From contig DATKVJ010000061.1 of NCBI GenBank assembly GCA_035530135.1, positions 1 to 64,000 of the forward strand: 64,000 nucleotides of DNA, in the 5' to 3' direction. Shown in pieces: positions 34,896 through 42,600 of this stretch. Position numbers and translations under genes: made by a program. Every line of letters starts with the position of its first letter. Within the stretch, counting starts at the first letter, position 1. Source of the stretch: CAIYYX01 sp035530135 (GTDB lineage Bacteria > Pseudomonadota > Gammaproteobacteria > Burkholderiales > Rhodocyclaceae). The notes under the pieces were generated by a model that saw nothing but the letters and a program-made list of their open reading frames with translations, searched no databases and was not told where the DNA came from.

Positions 34896-35963
34896 ATGTC
34901 TCTGATCGTGACCGAACTGTCGCGCCGCGTTGATGGTGTAGCCCATCTGGACGGCGTTTCCTGCGTCCTCGAACGCGGCCGCTTCTACGTCGTCGCCGGG
35001 CAGACGCTGTCCGGCAAGACATCGCTGCTCCACGCCCTGGCTGGACTGGAGACGCCCGACGCAGGAAAAATCTCGCTCGACGGGAAGGATCTCGCGGAGA
35101 TGCCGGTATGGGCCCGCAGCGTGTCGCTGGTCTACCAGCAATTCATCAACTATCCGCATCTGACGGTATACGAGAACATCGCATTCCCGTTGCGGCGGCG
35201 GCACCTGGTCGCCACAGAGGTCGAGCGAATGGTGCACGAGATCGCCGCCACCGTCGGCCTCACACCGCTGCTTTTGCGCATGCCGGGCACGCTTTCCGGC
35301 GGGCAACAGCAGCGCGTTGCACTAGCTCGCTCGCTGGTGAAGGGCTCCGACTTGCTCCTGCTCGACGAACCGCTGGTCAATCTCGATTACAAGCTGCGCG
35401 AACAACTGCGGGAGGAATTCCTCAACATATTCGCCAAGCAGAGCCATTCCATCTTGGTCTACGCCACGACCGATCCGCTCGAGGCGCTGCTGTTCGACGC
35501 CGATGTGCTGGTAATGCACGAAGGCCGGCTGTTGCAGGTCGGCGCGGCCCAGCATGTGTACGCCCACCCCGCCACGACCACCGTCGCACGCATCTTCAGT
35601 GACCCACCGATGAACCTGTTGTCCGGACATCTCGACGCGACGGGACTGCGGCTGGCGGACGACGTGCGCCTGCCACGTTCCGGGCATCTGGGCGATCTCC
35701 CTCCCGGCCCCTATATTTTCGGCTTTCGTCCCGGCGACGTGGGGCTGGCCTCGCCAGGTATCTCCTCGGAGGTCGAACTGGCGGAGATCAGCGGCTCCGA
35801 AACATTTCTGCACCTGCGCCACGAGACGATGCGCTTCGTTGCCCATCTTTCCGGCGTGCGTACTCATGCACCAGGCGAAAATGTCGAAGCATTCCTGGAC
35901 GGCGCCAAGCTGTTCGCCTTCACACCCGATGGCAAACTAGCCGCCGCCCCATCCCGGGTCTGA
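34896..35963 (+). CDS. ABC importer ATPase 1 (degenerate H-loop)
   Basis: 355 residues. Walker A GQTLSGKT (about 37-44), an intact signature LSGGQQQRVALARS (about 133-146), Walker B LLLLDEP with the catalytic Glu, and a C-terminal TOBE-like regulatory domain (about 235-355). The switch region reads YATTDPLEA, where the conserved histidine of the H-loop (THDQ) is replaced by threonine. This fault pairs with a fault in ATPase 2 (see findings). The ATG at 34896 is preferred over an upstream alternative at 34887. It starts 10 bases after permease 2. Confidence 0.9.
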   Translation: MSLIVTELSRRVDGVAHLDGVSCVLERGRFYVVAGQTLSGKTSLLHALAGLETPDAGKISLDGKDLAEMPVWARSVSLVYQQFINYPHLTVYENIAFPLRRRHLVATEVERMVHEIAATVGLTPLLLRMPGTLSGGQQQRVALARSLVKGSDLLLLDEPLVNLDYKLREQLREEFLNIFAKQSHSILVYATTDPLEALLFDADVLVMHEGRLLQVGAAQHVYAHPATTTVARIFSDPPMNLLSGHLDATGLRLADDVRLPRSGHLGDLPPGPYIFGFRPGDVGLASPGISSEVELAEISGSETFLHLRHETMRFVAHLSGVRTHAPGENVEAFLDGAKLFAFTPDGKLAAAPSRV

Positions 35964-35971
35964 GGAGATCC

Positions 35972-37057
35972 ATGGCACGCATAGACCTCGATCATCTCGC
36001 CCATGCCTACGGCGCTCCCTCGGCATCGCCGACGTATGCGCTCCACCCCTTCAGCCACACTTGGGAGGACGGTGAGACCTACGCGCTGCTCGGGCCTTCG
36101 GGCTGCGGAAAGACGACCCTGCTCAACATCATGTCCGGTATCGTCCGGCCGAGCGAGGGGCGGGTGCGTTTCGACGGTCGGGACGTCACCGATCTTCCGA
36201 CCGCCCAGCGCAACATCGCGCAGGTGTTCCAGTTTCCCGTGATCTACCGGACGATGAGCGTGTTCGAGAATCTCGCTTTTCCGCTGCGCTGCCGACATAT
36301 GCCGGAGCGGGAAATTCGGGAACGCGTCGGCGAGGTTGCGGAGCTGCTCAATCTCTCGCGCTACCTTGGCCGAGCGGCGTTGCGCCTCAGCGCCGACGCG
36401 AAACAGCTGATTTCTCTGGGGCGCGGGCTGGTGCGCAACGATGTTGCCGCGATCCTGTTCGACGAGCCGTTGACCGTGATCGATCCGCAGCTGAAATTTG
36501 AACTGCGCCGCAAGCTCAAAGAGGTGAACAGACGCTACCGGCTCACCCTCATCTACGTCACCCACGACCAGACCGAGGCGATGACGCTGGCCAATAAGAT
36601 CGTCGTCATGAACCACGGCCGGGCGGTCCAGATCGGAACGCCGCAGGAACTGTTCGAGCGGCCGGAGGATGCTTTCGTCGGCTATTTCATCGGCTCGCCG
36701 GCGATGAACATGCTTGACTGCCGGCTCGCCGAAGGCGGGGTCGAGATCGGGAGCCTGCATATTGCTTTTCCCGGCGCTGATCGCGTCGTCACCAAAGCAG
36801 GGGTCAGGCTTGCGCTCGGTGTTCGCCCGGAATTCGTCGAGATCACCGATGCGTCTGCGTCGGAGGCAATTCCGGCCCGCCTTATCGATGTGAAATCGAT
36901 CGGCGCCTTCCGTGTCGCCGTGCTCGAAGTTGCCGGTCAACGCATCAGGTCGAAAGTGCCAGTCGGCATGCCGATCCCCTACGGCGACACCTTTGTCCGA
37001 TTCGCCCATGGGCGGCGTCTCCTCTTCGCCGATGATCGCCTTGTTGCCTCCGCATAG
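35972..37057 (+). CDS. ABC importer ATPase 2 (degenerate signature motif)
   Basis: 361 residues. Walker A GPSGCGKT (about 38-45), Walker B AILFDEP and H-loop VTHDQTEA are intact. The ABC signature, normally LSGGQ, reads LSADAKQ (LRLSADAKQLISLGRGL, about 133-149). The C-terminal TOBE-like domain covers about 240-361. A degenerate second ATPase of this kind is, to my knowledge, typical of glycerol-type ABC importers (GlpS/GlpT). It starts 8 bases after ATPase 1 and is the last gene of the operon. Confidence 0.9.
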   Translation: MARIDLDHLAHAYGAPSASPTYALHPFSHTWEDGETYALLGPSGCGKTTLLNIMSGIVRPSEGRVRFDGRDVTDLPTAQRNIAQVFQFPVIYRTMSVFENLAFPLRCRHMPEREIRERVGEVAELLNLSRYLGRAALRLSADAKQLISLGRGLVRNDVAAILFDEPLTVIDPQLKFELRRKLKEVNRRYRLTLIYVTHDQTEAMTLANKIVVMNHGRAVQIGTPQELFERPEDAFVGYFIGSPAMNMLDCRLAEGGVEIGSLHIAFPGADRVVTKAGVRLALGVRPEFVEITDASASEAIPARLIDVKSIGAFRVAVLEVAGQRIRSKVPVGMPIPYGDTFVRFAHGRRLLFADDRLVASA

Positions 37058-37269
37058 CCGCCTTGCCGCAGACGAGAGTCCGGGCAGCTCCGGTTTCCTG
37101 TGATCGACCGGTTCTTGCAGACCAGCGATCCTAGCCGTTGGTTAATTTGAGGGGGTTCAGGCGGACGGAACACGATATGGTTCCCGGAGCTGTACTGCCG
37201 CGGCTCGGTCGAATGTAACCGGCGCCGCGACCGGAGTGTTCCAGATCGGTCCGCCAGATGAGCCGGACT

Positions 37270-37593
37270 TCAGCGATTGACCGGGGCCTGGGCGCCGCCG
37301 GCGTAGATGTTGAGGTACTTCAGGCAGATTACCCGCAGGCAGGACGAGATGTTCTTGTCGTTGGCGATCAGGCAGCTGTCGTGGATGCGCTCGATCAGGC
37401 GCGGCAGCGTCAGCCCGGTTTCGCGCGCCATGTCCTCCAGCACGTTCCAGAAGGCGCGTTCGAGCGAGACGGTGGTGCTGTGCCCGCGGATGCGGAAACC
37501 CCGCTTCTCGGGAATGAACTCGCTGATCTGCGACGTCGTGCAGGCGTCGAACATGTGATCGAGGACATCGTTGTGCTCAACGTAGATGGACAT
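37270..37593 (-). CDS. Ribbon-helix-helix domain protein
   Basis: 107 residues. The central part (about 33-100) matches the RHH_4-type fold: a beta strand (GHSTTVSLERAFWNVL), then two helices (ARETGLTLPRLIERIH, SSCLRVICLKYL). These small proteins may bind DNA as dimers. A TATAAT sequence on the minus strand (37623-37628) lies a sensible distance upstream. It is divergent from the sulfur operon at 37770. A truncated copy of its 3' end lies at 28206-28290, across the alcohol/ABC cassette. Confidence 0.8.
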   Translation of the reverse strand: MSIYVEHNDVLDHMFDACTTSQISEFIPEKRGFRIRGHSTTVSLERAFWNVLEDMARETGLTLPRLIERIHDSCLIANDKNISSCLRVICLKYLNIYAGGAQAPVNR

Positions 37594-37769
37594 GGCGGCG
37601 CGGCTGCGATGGTCTGGCGGTCATTATAGGTGGCGGCGGGGACAGCGTCGATAGACCCTCCGCGGGCTGAGGGATGTTTGCAATAATTACTACCCCTACT
37701 GCGGCATCGGGGCGGTAGGATGCGTCAGCCCTCGCCGAAGGGCGCATACAACGAAAGGAGCGGGGAGAT

Positions 37770-38261
37770 ATGGAGTTTTTCCAGAAGACCTTGGAGCCGG
37801 TGGTGGCGCTGGTGATGATCGCCGTGCTCGACATTTTCCTGTTCCTGGTGGTCGGCGCCTGGACGGTCGGCGGCGGCGAGACCATGATGACCGGGCTCAT
37901 CGCCAAGGCATTCATGGGCGACGCCATCTACCGCATCCCCTTCTGGAACGTCGCCTTCCCCCCCGATCCCTACTACTGGAAGATCTACATCAGCCTGGGC
38001 ATGGTGTTCGGCGCCTTCCTCGGCGCGGTGCTCTCCCGCGAGTTCTGCTGGCGCATGCCGCACCGCCTGACCGAATGGATCATGATCACCGTCGGCGGGC
38101 TGCTGATGGGCATCGGCATCCGCCTGGCCTTCGTCTGCAACGTCAGCACCTTCTTCGGCCTGACGCCGGAAATGAACCTGGGCGGCTACCTGGCGGTGAG
38201 CGGCATCCTCGCCGGCACCTGGGTCGGCACCTGGATCTACAAGAAAACCTTGGAGGGCTGA
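37770..38261 (+). CDS. YeeE/YedE-type membrane protein, half 1
   Basis: 163 residues with about four membrane helices; Sulf_transp (DUF395) type, the family of thiosulfate/sulfur-compound carriers. The conserved core is GGLLMGIGIRLAFVCNVSTFFG (about residues 110-131 of the protein) with a single Cys in the pore region. It opens the operon, with AGGAGCGGGGAG before the ATG. Its partner half starts one base after its stop, so the two probably pair as in other split YeeE/YedE transporters (PmpA/PmpB-like). Confidence 0.85.
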   Translation: MEFFQKTLEPVVALVMIAVLDIFLFLVVGAWTVGGGETMMTGLIAKAFMGDAIYRIPFWNVAFPPDPYYWKIYISLGMVFGAFLGAVLSREFCWRMPHRLTEWIMITVGGLLMGIGIRLAFVCNVSTFFGLTPEMNLGGYLAVSGILAGTWVGTWIYKKTLEG

Positions 38262-38262
38262 G

Positions 38263-38943
38263 ATGACACCCGTAGCGGAATGCCTGGCGGCGTTCGTTTT
38301 CGGTACCACCACCGGCCTGCTGGTGCAGCGCTCGCGCTACTGCAACGTGGCGGCGCTGCGCGACGCGATGCTGTTCAAGACCTATCGCAACACCAAGGCG
38401 ATGCTGGTGGCGATGATGATCATGACCCTGGGCTTCACCGCCTTCATCAGCATCGGCGCCGGCAAGCCGATGCACTTCGACGTCGGCCTGAACACCTTCA
38501 TCGGCCTGTTCCTGTTCGGCATCGGCATGGTGCTGGCGGGGGCGTGCACGGTGTCCACCTGGGTCAAGGCGGGGGAAGGCAACCTCGGCGCCTTCTGGGC
38601 GCTGCTGTGCACCTTCGCCGGCATGTTCCTGTTCTCCCTGCTCTGGTCCTTCACTTACTGGCCGCCCGCGCCCGGCACCATGACCGGCGCGCCCAATCTT
38701 GCGGGGCTGCAGCTGGGCTTCGCCAACGCCGCCACGCTGCAGAGCAAGACCGGCATCCCCGCGATCGTCTTCGGCTTGGTGCAGGCGCTGGCGCTCTACG
38801 GCATCTACCGCGCCATCCTGAAGCGCGAGCGGGCCGGCGCCAAGGCCGCGCAAGCCAGCGAAGACGGCGCCTGCGAAGCGTGGGCCACGGCCGATCCCTA
38901 CGCTGACGCCGCCCCGGGCGTCGTGGCGCCGGCGGAGTCCTAG
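38263..38943 (+). CDS. YeeE/YedE-type membrane protein, half 2
   Basis: 226 residues with about five membrane helices and a hydrophilic C-terminal tail of some 35 residues. Conserved cysteines sit in QRSRYCNVA (about residue 28) and in GIGMVLAGACTVSTW (about 87-101), the pattern expected for a channel that passes sulfur as a relay through Cys thiolates. Together with half 1 it should make one import path for a sulfur compound such as thiosulfate. The direction and substrate are inferred from the family. Confidence 0.87.
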   Translation: MTPVAECLAAFVFGTTTGLLVQRSRYCNVAALRDAMLFKTYRNTKAMLVAMMIMTLGFTAFISIGAGKPMHFDVGLNTFIGLFLFGIGMVLAGACTVSTWVKAGEGNLGAFWALLCTFAGMFLFSLLWSFTYWPPAPGTMTGAPNLAGLQLGFANAATLQSKTGIPAIVFGLVQALALYGIYRAILKRERAGAKAAQASEDGACEAWATADPYADAAPGVVAPAES

Positions 38944-38992
38944 CCGTGAGTCGGGCGCGGCCGCAATTCATTTGATCCGGAGGAAGAAGACC

Positions 38993-39301
38993 ATGGGACT
39001 TTTCAGCAGAAAAGCGGCAGCCGCACCGGCAACCGGCACGCCGATGCAGGCCGCGTTGCCCGACGGCACGAAGGTGACCGTGAAGCAGCAGATCGACTGC
39101 ATCGGCGACTCCTGCCCGCGCCCCCAGCTGATGACCAAGAAGGCGCTCTCCGGCGCCGGCCCGGGGGATGTGTTCGAAGTGCTGATCGACAATCCCACGT
39201 CGATGGAAGCCATCCCGCCGATGATGAAGGACCTGGCGAGCACGCATCTGGCCACGGTCCGGGCGGAGCGCTGCTGGCGCATCTTCGTGCGCAAGAATTG
39301 A
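38993..39301 (+). CDS. TusA/SirA-like sulfur carrier
   Basis: 102 residues from the ATG at 38993 with GGAGGAAG upstream. The TusA fold carries its CPxP motif in the form DSCPRPQLMTKKAL (about 39-52): the Cys that receives persulfide is present. The 25 residues before it are an unusual N-terminal extension (LFSRKAAAAPATGTPM). It would accept sulfur coming through the YeeE/YedE pair or from the rhodaneses, and pass it on inside the cell. Confidence 0.88.
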   Translation: MGLFSRKAAAAPATGTPMQAALPDGTKVTVKQQIDCIGDSCPRPQLMTKKALSGAGPGDVFEVLIDNPTSMEAIPPMMKDLASTHLATVRAERCWRIFVRKN

Positions 39302-39311
39302 GGGACTCGCC

Positions 39312-39530
39312 ATGAACTCGGCGAAGCTGCAAATGCTGGTGTTTTCCCTGCTCACGGCGATCGTCACCGTGGCCGGGCTGGCCTACATCTTCCTCGACCC
39401 GCCCGCCTATCTGCGCTCGACCCGGGAGGGGGTGCCGTATTTCACGCCGCCGGTCGCGAACCCGGTGGACGGCAAGCCCCTCGATCTCAACATGCTGGCG
39501 CGGCACTTCGAGGGAGGGGGCGCGAAATGA
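39312..39530 (+). CDS. Small membrane protein of the sulfur operon
   Basis: 72 residues with one N-terminal membrane helix (about 7-28, LQMLVFSLLTAIVTVAGLAYI) and a short outside tail with PPAYLRSTREGVPYFTPPV. No family is recognised. It starts 10 bases after the TusA-like gene with AGGGA upstream, and its stop overlaps the start of the next tiny gene. It is probably a membrane subunit or assembly factor of the system. Confidence 0.7.
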   Translation: MNSAKLQMLVFSLLTAIVTVAGLAYIFLDPPAYLRSTREGVPYFTPPVANPVDGKPLDLNMLARHFEGGGAK

Positions 39531-39619
39531 GCCTGAATCTGGAAACCCTGACGCAGATCGGCATGTTCTTCGTGACCTTCTACCTGCTCTACCTGGTCCT
39601 GACCCGGGACGTGTTCTAG
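39527..39619 (+). CDS. 30-residue single-helix membrane protein
   Basis: ATG at 39527 overlaps the stop of the previous gene (ATGA), with GAGGGAGGGGG just upstream. The product is 30 residues: MSLNLETLTQIG, a hydrophobic stretch FFVTFYLLYLVL, and TRDVF. Its size and single helix recall tiny accessory subunits of membrane complexes such as CcoQ or CydX, but no homology is claimed. Conserved coupling on both sides is the main argument that it is real. Confidence 0.6.
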   Translation: MSLNLETLTQIGMFFVTFYLLYLVLTRDVF

Positions 39620-39628
39620 GGGACACTG

Positions 39629-39904
39629 ATGAAAAAGGAATTAGTGATCTTCTGGCTCGCGGCCCTGGCCGTCTTCCTGGGCCTGTCGGCGGCACTCTAT
39701 CCTTACGCGGCGGTCCCCGCCGAGACCCTGGCGCGCTCCCGGCTGCCCCAGCCGATGGCCGGCATGGCCGACATCGATCTGCCCCAGCCTTACGGCACGG
39801 TGTCGGTCACCGACCTGGTGGGCTATTACCTCGAACATCCGCCGGCGGCGAACGTCGGCTCCGCGGGCGGCGACGGTGGCGGGCAGCACTTCGGCGGCTG
39901 CTGA
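39629..39904 (+). CDS. Small membrane-anchored protein of the sulfur operon
   Basis: 91 residues: an N-terminal helix (about 5-25, VIFWLAALAVFLGLSAALY) followed by a periplasmic part that ends in a Gly-rich tail with one Cys at the very C terminus (GGGQHFGGC). A terminal Gly-Gly-Cys recalls sulfur-carrying tails such as those of DsrC or SoxY (GGCGG), but here there is no supporting fold, so this is only a suggestion. It is preceded by GGGGAC and follows the 30-residue gene by 9 bases. Confidence 0.65.
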   Translation: MKKELVIFWLAALAVFLGLSAALYPYAAVPAETLARSRLPQPMAGMADIDLPQPYGTVSVTDLVGYYLEHPPAANVGSAGGDGGGQHFGGC

Positions 39905-39908
39905 CCCG

Positions 39909-40871
39909 GTGCGTGGCGCCGCCTTGCGCACCGTCCTGGCCGCCGCCTTGGCGGCGACGCCCGCCGCGGTCCTGGCCTCCGCCGCGATCGACTATGTCGG
40001 CAGCGCGGCGAGCCTGATCGGCAGGGTCACGGTGGTGGACGCGCGGGCGCAGGCGGCCTGCTTGAAGCGCAGCATCGACGGCGCCCGCTGCCTGCCCGCG
40101 GCGCAGTTTCTCGGCCCCCACGGGCGCCTGGCGGGCTTCCGCGAGATCTTCTGGCTGCTCGGAACCGCCGGCCTGTCGGGCAGCGAGCACGTGCTGGTGG
40201 CGGGCGACGATCCGACCGAGCGCGACTTCGTCGCCGGCATGCTCTATCTGTGCGGTCAGCGCGAGGTCTCGATCCTGACCCTGCCGCTGTCGCAGGGGGC
40301 GGGGCTGCCGGCCGCCCGGCTGGGAACGGGTGTGGGTCGCGCGATGACGCGCAAGCCCTTCTACCAGGCCACGGTCCGGGAAGGCGACATCGTGCTCCGC
40401 AGCGAGCTGGCGCGAACGCTGGCTTCGGGAGACGCGCCGCAGATCCTGGACGGGCGCAGCGACGCGGAATACTGGGGCGAGCGGATACGGGCGCTGCGCG
40501 GCGGGCACCTGCCCAGCGCCCAGTCGCTGCCGCTCTCGGTGGCGCGCCGCCGGCTGGCGCTGGGGCGGCTCGAACTGCCCGCCGGCCGGCGCTTCCTGGT
40601 CTATGGCCACGATCCGTTCGAATCGGTCGCGTATTTCACCCTGCTGCGCGCCGCTGCCGGGGCCGATGTCCAAGTGCTGAGGGACGGCTGGGTCGACTGG
40701 GCCAATCATCCGGAGCTGCCGATGGCGGCGGTCACCTACCCCGAAGCGCGCCCGGCGCCCCCGCCCGCGCCGCCTGATCGGCGCTGGCTGATGCCGCTGC
40801 TCCTGTTCAGCCTGGTGCTGCTGCTGTCGATGGCCGGCGGTCTGGCCCACGCATGGAGGCGGAGAAGGTGA
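39909..40871 (+). CDS. Membrane-anchored rhodanese-like protein
   Basis: 320 residues from a GTG at 39909; an in-frame ATG at 39876 overlaps the previous gene and is less likely. It has a signal-like N terminus (TVLAAALAATPAAVLASAA), two rhodanese-like regions (about 30-130 and 150-270) and a C-terminal membrane helix (about 292-312). The first half contains LVAGDDPTERDFVAGMLYLCG. The second has ILDGRSDAEYWGERIRALRGGHLPSAQSLPLS, which is rhodanese-like. Where the active-site Cys loop should be it reads LVYGHDPFESV, without Cys, so the second domain may be non-catalytic. Its stop overlaps the next start (GTGA). Confidence 0.7.
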   Translation: MRGAALRTVLAAALAATPAAVLASAAIDYVGSAASLIGRVTVVDARAQAACLKRSIDGARCLPAAQFLGPHGRLAGFREIFWLLGTAGLSGSEHVLVAGDDPTERDFVAGMLYLCGQREVSILTLPLSQGAGLPAARLGTGVGRAMTRKPFYQATVREGDIVLRSELARTLASGDAPQILDGRSDAEYWGERIRALRGGHLPSAQSLPLSVARRRLALGRLELPAGRRFLVYGHDPFESVAYFTLLRAAAGADVQVLRDGWVDWANHPELPMAAVTYPEARPAPPPAPPDRRWLMPLLLFSLVLLLSMAGGLAHAWRRRR

Positions 40872-41164
40872 GCTTGGACCTGCTGTTCGTCGTGTCCACC
40901 GACCGCGGCGCCCGCGTCCTGGCGCCGCTGGCGGCCGCCTGCGGACGCGCCGGGAAGGTGTGGGGCTGCTTCTTCACCAACGACGGGGTGAAGCTGCTCG
41001 CTGACGACGCGCTCAAGAAGCTGATGCCCGGGGCCGGGCGGGCGGTGGCCTGCGAACATTCCTGGCAGCGCTTCATGGGCGAATCGCCCTGTCCGGTGGA
41101 GCTGGGCAGCCAGACCGACCACAGCGCGCTGGTGGCGGAAGCCGCCAGCGTCGTGGCGATCTGA
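40868..41164 (+). CDS. DsrE-like protein (TusD/DsrE position)
   Basis: 98 residues from a GTG at 40868 that overlaps the stop of the preceding gene and has a GGAGG/GGAGAAG upstream. It has a DsrE-type alpha/beta fold: hydrophobic strand LDLLFVVST, VWGCFFTNDGVKLL, and a candidate persulfide Cys in AVACEHSWQRF (about residue 66), near where DsrE/TusD keep theirs. It is the first of three small DsrE-type proteins in a row. The role is probably to take sulfur from or hand it to TusA (inference). Confidence 0.7.
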   Translation: MSLDLLFVVSTDRGARVLAPLAAACGRAGKVWGCFFTNDGVKLLADDALKKLMPGAGRAVACEHSWQRFMGESPCPVELGSQTDHSALVAEAASVVAI

Positions 41165-41175
41165 AGCGAACCGAC

Positions 41176-41454
41176 ATGGCGGCCAGGATCAGATCGATAC
41201 TGCTGCTCGGCCGGCGCGACCACGCGGAGGCGATGCGCGTCGCCGCGGGCCTGACCATCTTCGGCCACCGGGTGCGCCTGGTGTTCATGGGCTCGCCGGT
41301 GGCGGACACGCCGGAAAACGCGGCGCAATTCGAGCTCCTGGAGCTCGCCGACATCGTGCCGGAGACCACCGTCGCCGAGGAGGCGCTGCAGCGGCTCGAC
41401 CCCGCGGCGCTGGCGCGAGCGATGCTGGAAGCCGATATCGTGATGAGCCTTTAG
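41176..41454 (+). CDS. DsrE/DsrF-like protein without cysteine
   Basis: 92 residues, DsrE/F-type alpha/beta protein (SILLLGRRDHAEAMRVAAGLTIFGHRVRLVF). It contains no cysteine at all, as expected for a structural DsrF/TusC-type partner. It begins 11 bases after the DsrE-like gene. Confidence 0.65.
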   Translation: MAARIRSILLLGRRDHAEAMRVAAGLTIFGHRVRLVFMGSPVADTPENAAQFELLELADIVPETTVAEEALQRLDPAALARAMLEADIVMSL

Positions 41455-41468
41455 AGGGAGGGCGGTCG

Positions 41469-41654
41469 GTGGAATTGGTGGTGCTGAGAACCGGATTCTT
41501 CCCAGACCGGGAGACGCTCGGGCAGGCGCTGTGCCGCCTGGAGCGGGAGCACGAGCTTGTCTATGTCGACGTTTCAAGCCCGGAAATCGGGGAGCCAGAC
41601 TGGGATCGGATGCTGCACCAGATGCTCGCCGCCGACCGGATCATTGTCGTTTAA
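41469..41654 (+). CDS. Small DsrH/TusB-like protein
   Basis: 61 residues from a GTG at 41469 with AGGGAGGGCGG upstream. It has one Cys (LCRLEREHELVYVDV) and ends with a hydrophobic strand (LAADRIIVV). It is shorter than classical DsrH (about 95) and the resemblance is mainly positional: third in a DsrE-F-H-like row. The gene is credible because of spacing and the ribosome-binding site; the family is uncertain. Confidence 0.5.
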   Translation: MELVVLRTGFFPDRETLGQALCRLEREHELVYVDVSSPEIGEPDWDRMLHQMLAADRIIVV

Positions 41655-41670
41655 CCGAGGAGAACGGATC

Positions 41671-42600
41671 ATGAAAAAAATATTGGGGACTAGCCTGCTG
41701 TTGTTGGCGGCGAGCGGAGGAACGGCGCTGGCGGCGTCGCCGCAGCCGCTGGTCGACGCCAACTGGGTCGGGGAAAATTCCTGCAAGCCGGGGGTCGTGG
41801 TGCTCGACATCCGCAGCGAGATCGACGGCGGCTCCCAGGTCGACTACCTGCGCGGCCACATCCCCTGCGCGATCTACAGCGACTTCATGAAGGGCGGCTG
41901 GCGCACCAAGGTCAACAACGTGCCGGCCATGCTGCCGCCCCTGCCCCAGATCGAGAAGCTGATCGGCAGCCTGGGTATCGACAACAGCACCCACGTGGTG
42001 ATCTATTCCGCGGGCACCAACGCCACCAGCATGGGCGCTTCCACCCGGGTCTACTGGACCTTCAAGGTGCTGGGCGACAACAACGTGTCGATCCTGAACG
42101 GCGGCTACGCCGGTTACGTTGCCAACAAGAGCAACAAGATCCAGACCGGCATGAACACGCCCAAGCCCGCGACCTTCAGCGCGCACTTCCGCCCGGAACT
42201 GGACGCCACCGAAGCGGAGGTGGCAAAGGCCATGAAGCAGCACGTGGTGCTGGTGGACAACCGGCCGAGCGACCAGTACCTGGGCGTCAACCACGTGCCG
42301 CTGGCCAAGCGCAGCGGCACCATCCCCGGGGCCAAGAACGTCCCGGAAGCGTGGCTCACCGAAAACGACGGCGGCAAGTTCCGCGATGCCGCGGCGCTGA
42401 AGAAACTCTACAAGGACGCCGGCGTCGCGGCCAAGGGCGAGCAGATCAACTTCTGCAACACCGGCCACTGGGCTTCGGTCGGCTGGTTCGCCTCGCGCGA
42501 GATTCTCGGCAACAAGCAGGCCAGGCTCTACGACGGCTCGATGGTGGAGTGGTCGGCGGATCCCAAGGCGCCGATGGTGCAGAAGATCAAGACCGAGTGA
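41671..42600 (+). CDS. Exported two-domain sulfurtransferase (rhodanese)
   Basis: 309 residues with a signal peptide (MKKILGTSLLLLAASGGTALA). Two rhodanese domains follow: an inactive N-terminal one (about 30-160, VVVLDIRSEID) and a C-terminal one (about 180-300) with the active-site loop FCNTGHWAS, whose Cys (about residue 268) would carry the persulfide. RPSDQYLG and KRSGTIPGAKNV are the typical substrate-domain segments. GAGGAGAA precedes the ATG at 41671. It would work in the periplasm, for example on thiosulfate. Its stop overlaps the start of the cytochrome gene. Confidence 0.88.
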   Translation: MKKILGTSLLLLAASGGTALAASPQPLVDANWVGENSCKPGVVVLDIRSEIDGGSQVDYLRGHIPCAIYSDFMKGGWRTKVNNVPAMLPPLPQIEKLIGSLGIDNSTHVVIYSAGTNATSMGASTRVYWTFKVLGDNNVSILNGGYAGYVANKSNKIQTGMNTPKPATFSAHFRPELDATEAEVAKAMKQHVVLVDNRPSDQYLGVNHVPLAKRSGTIPGAKNVPEAWLTENDGGKFRDAAALKKLYKDAGVAAKGEQINFCNTGHWASVGWFASREILGNKQARLYDGSMVEWSADPKAPMVQKIKTE

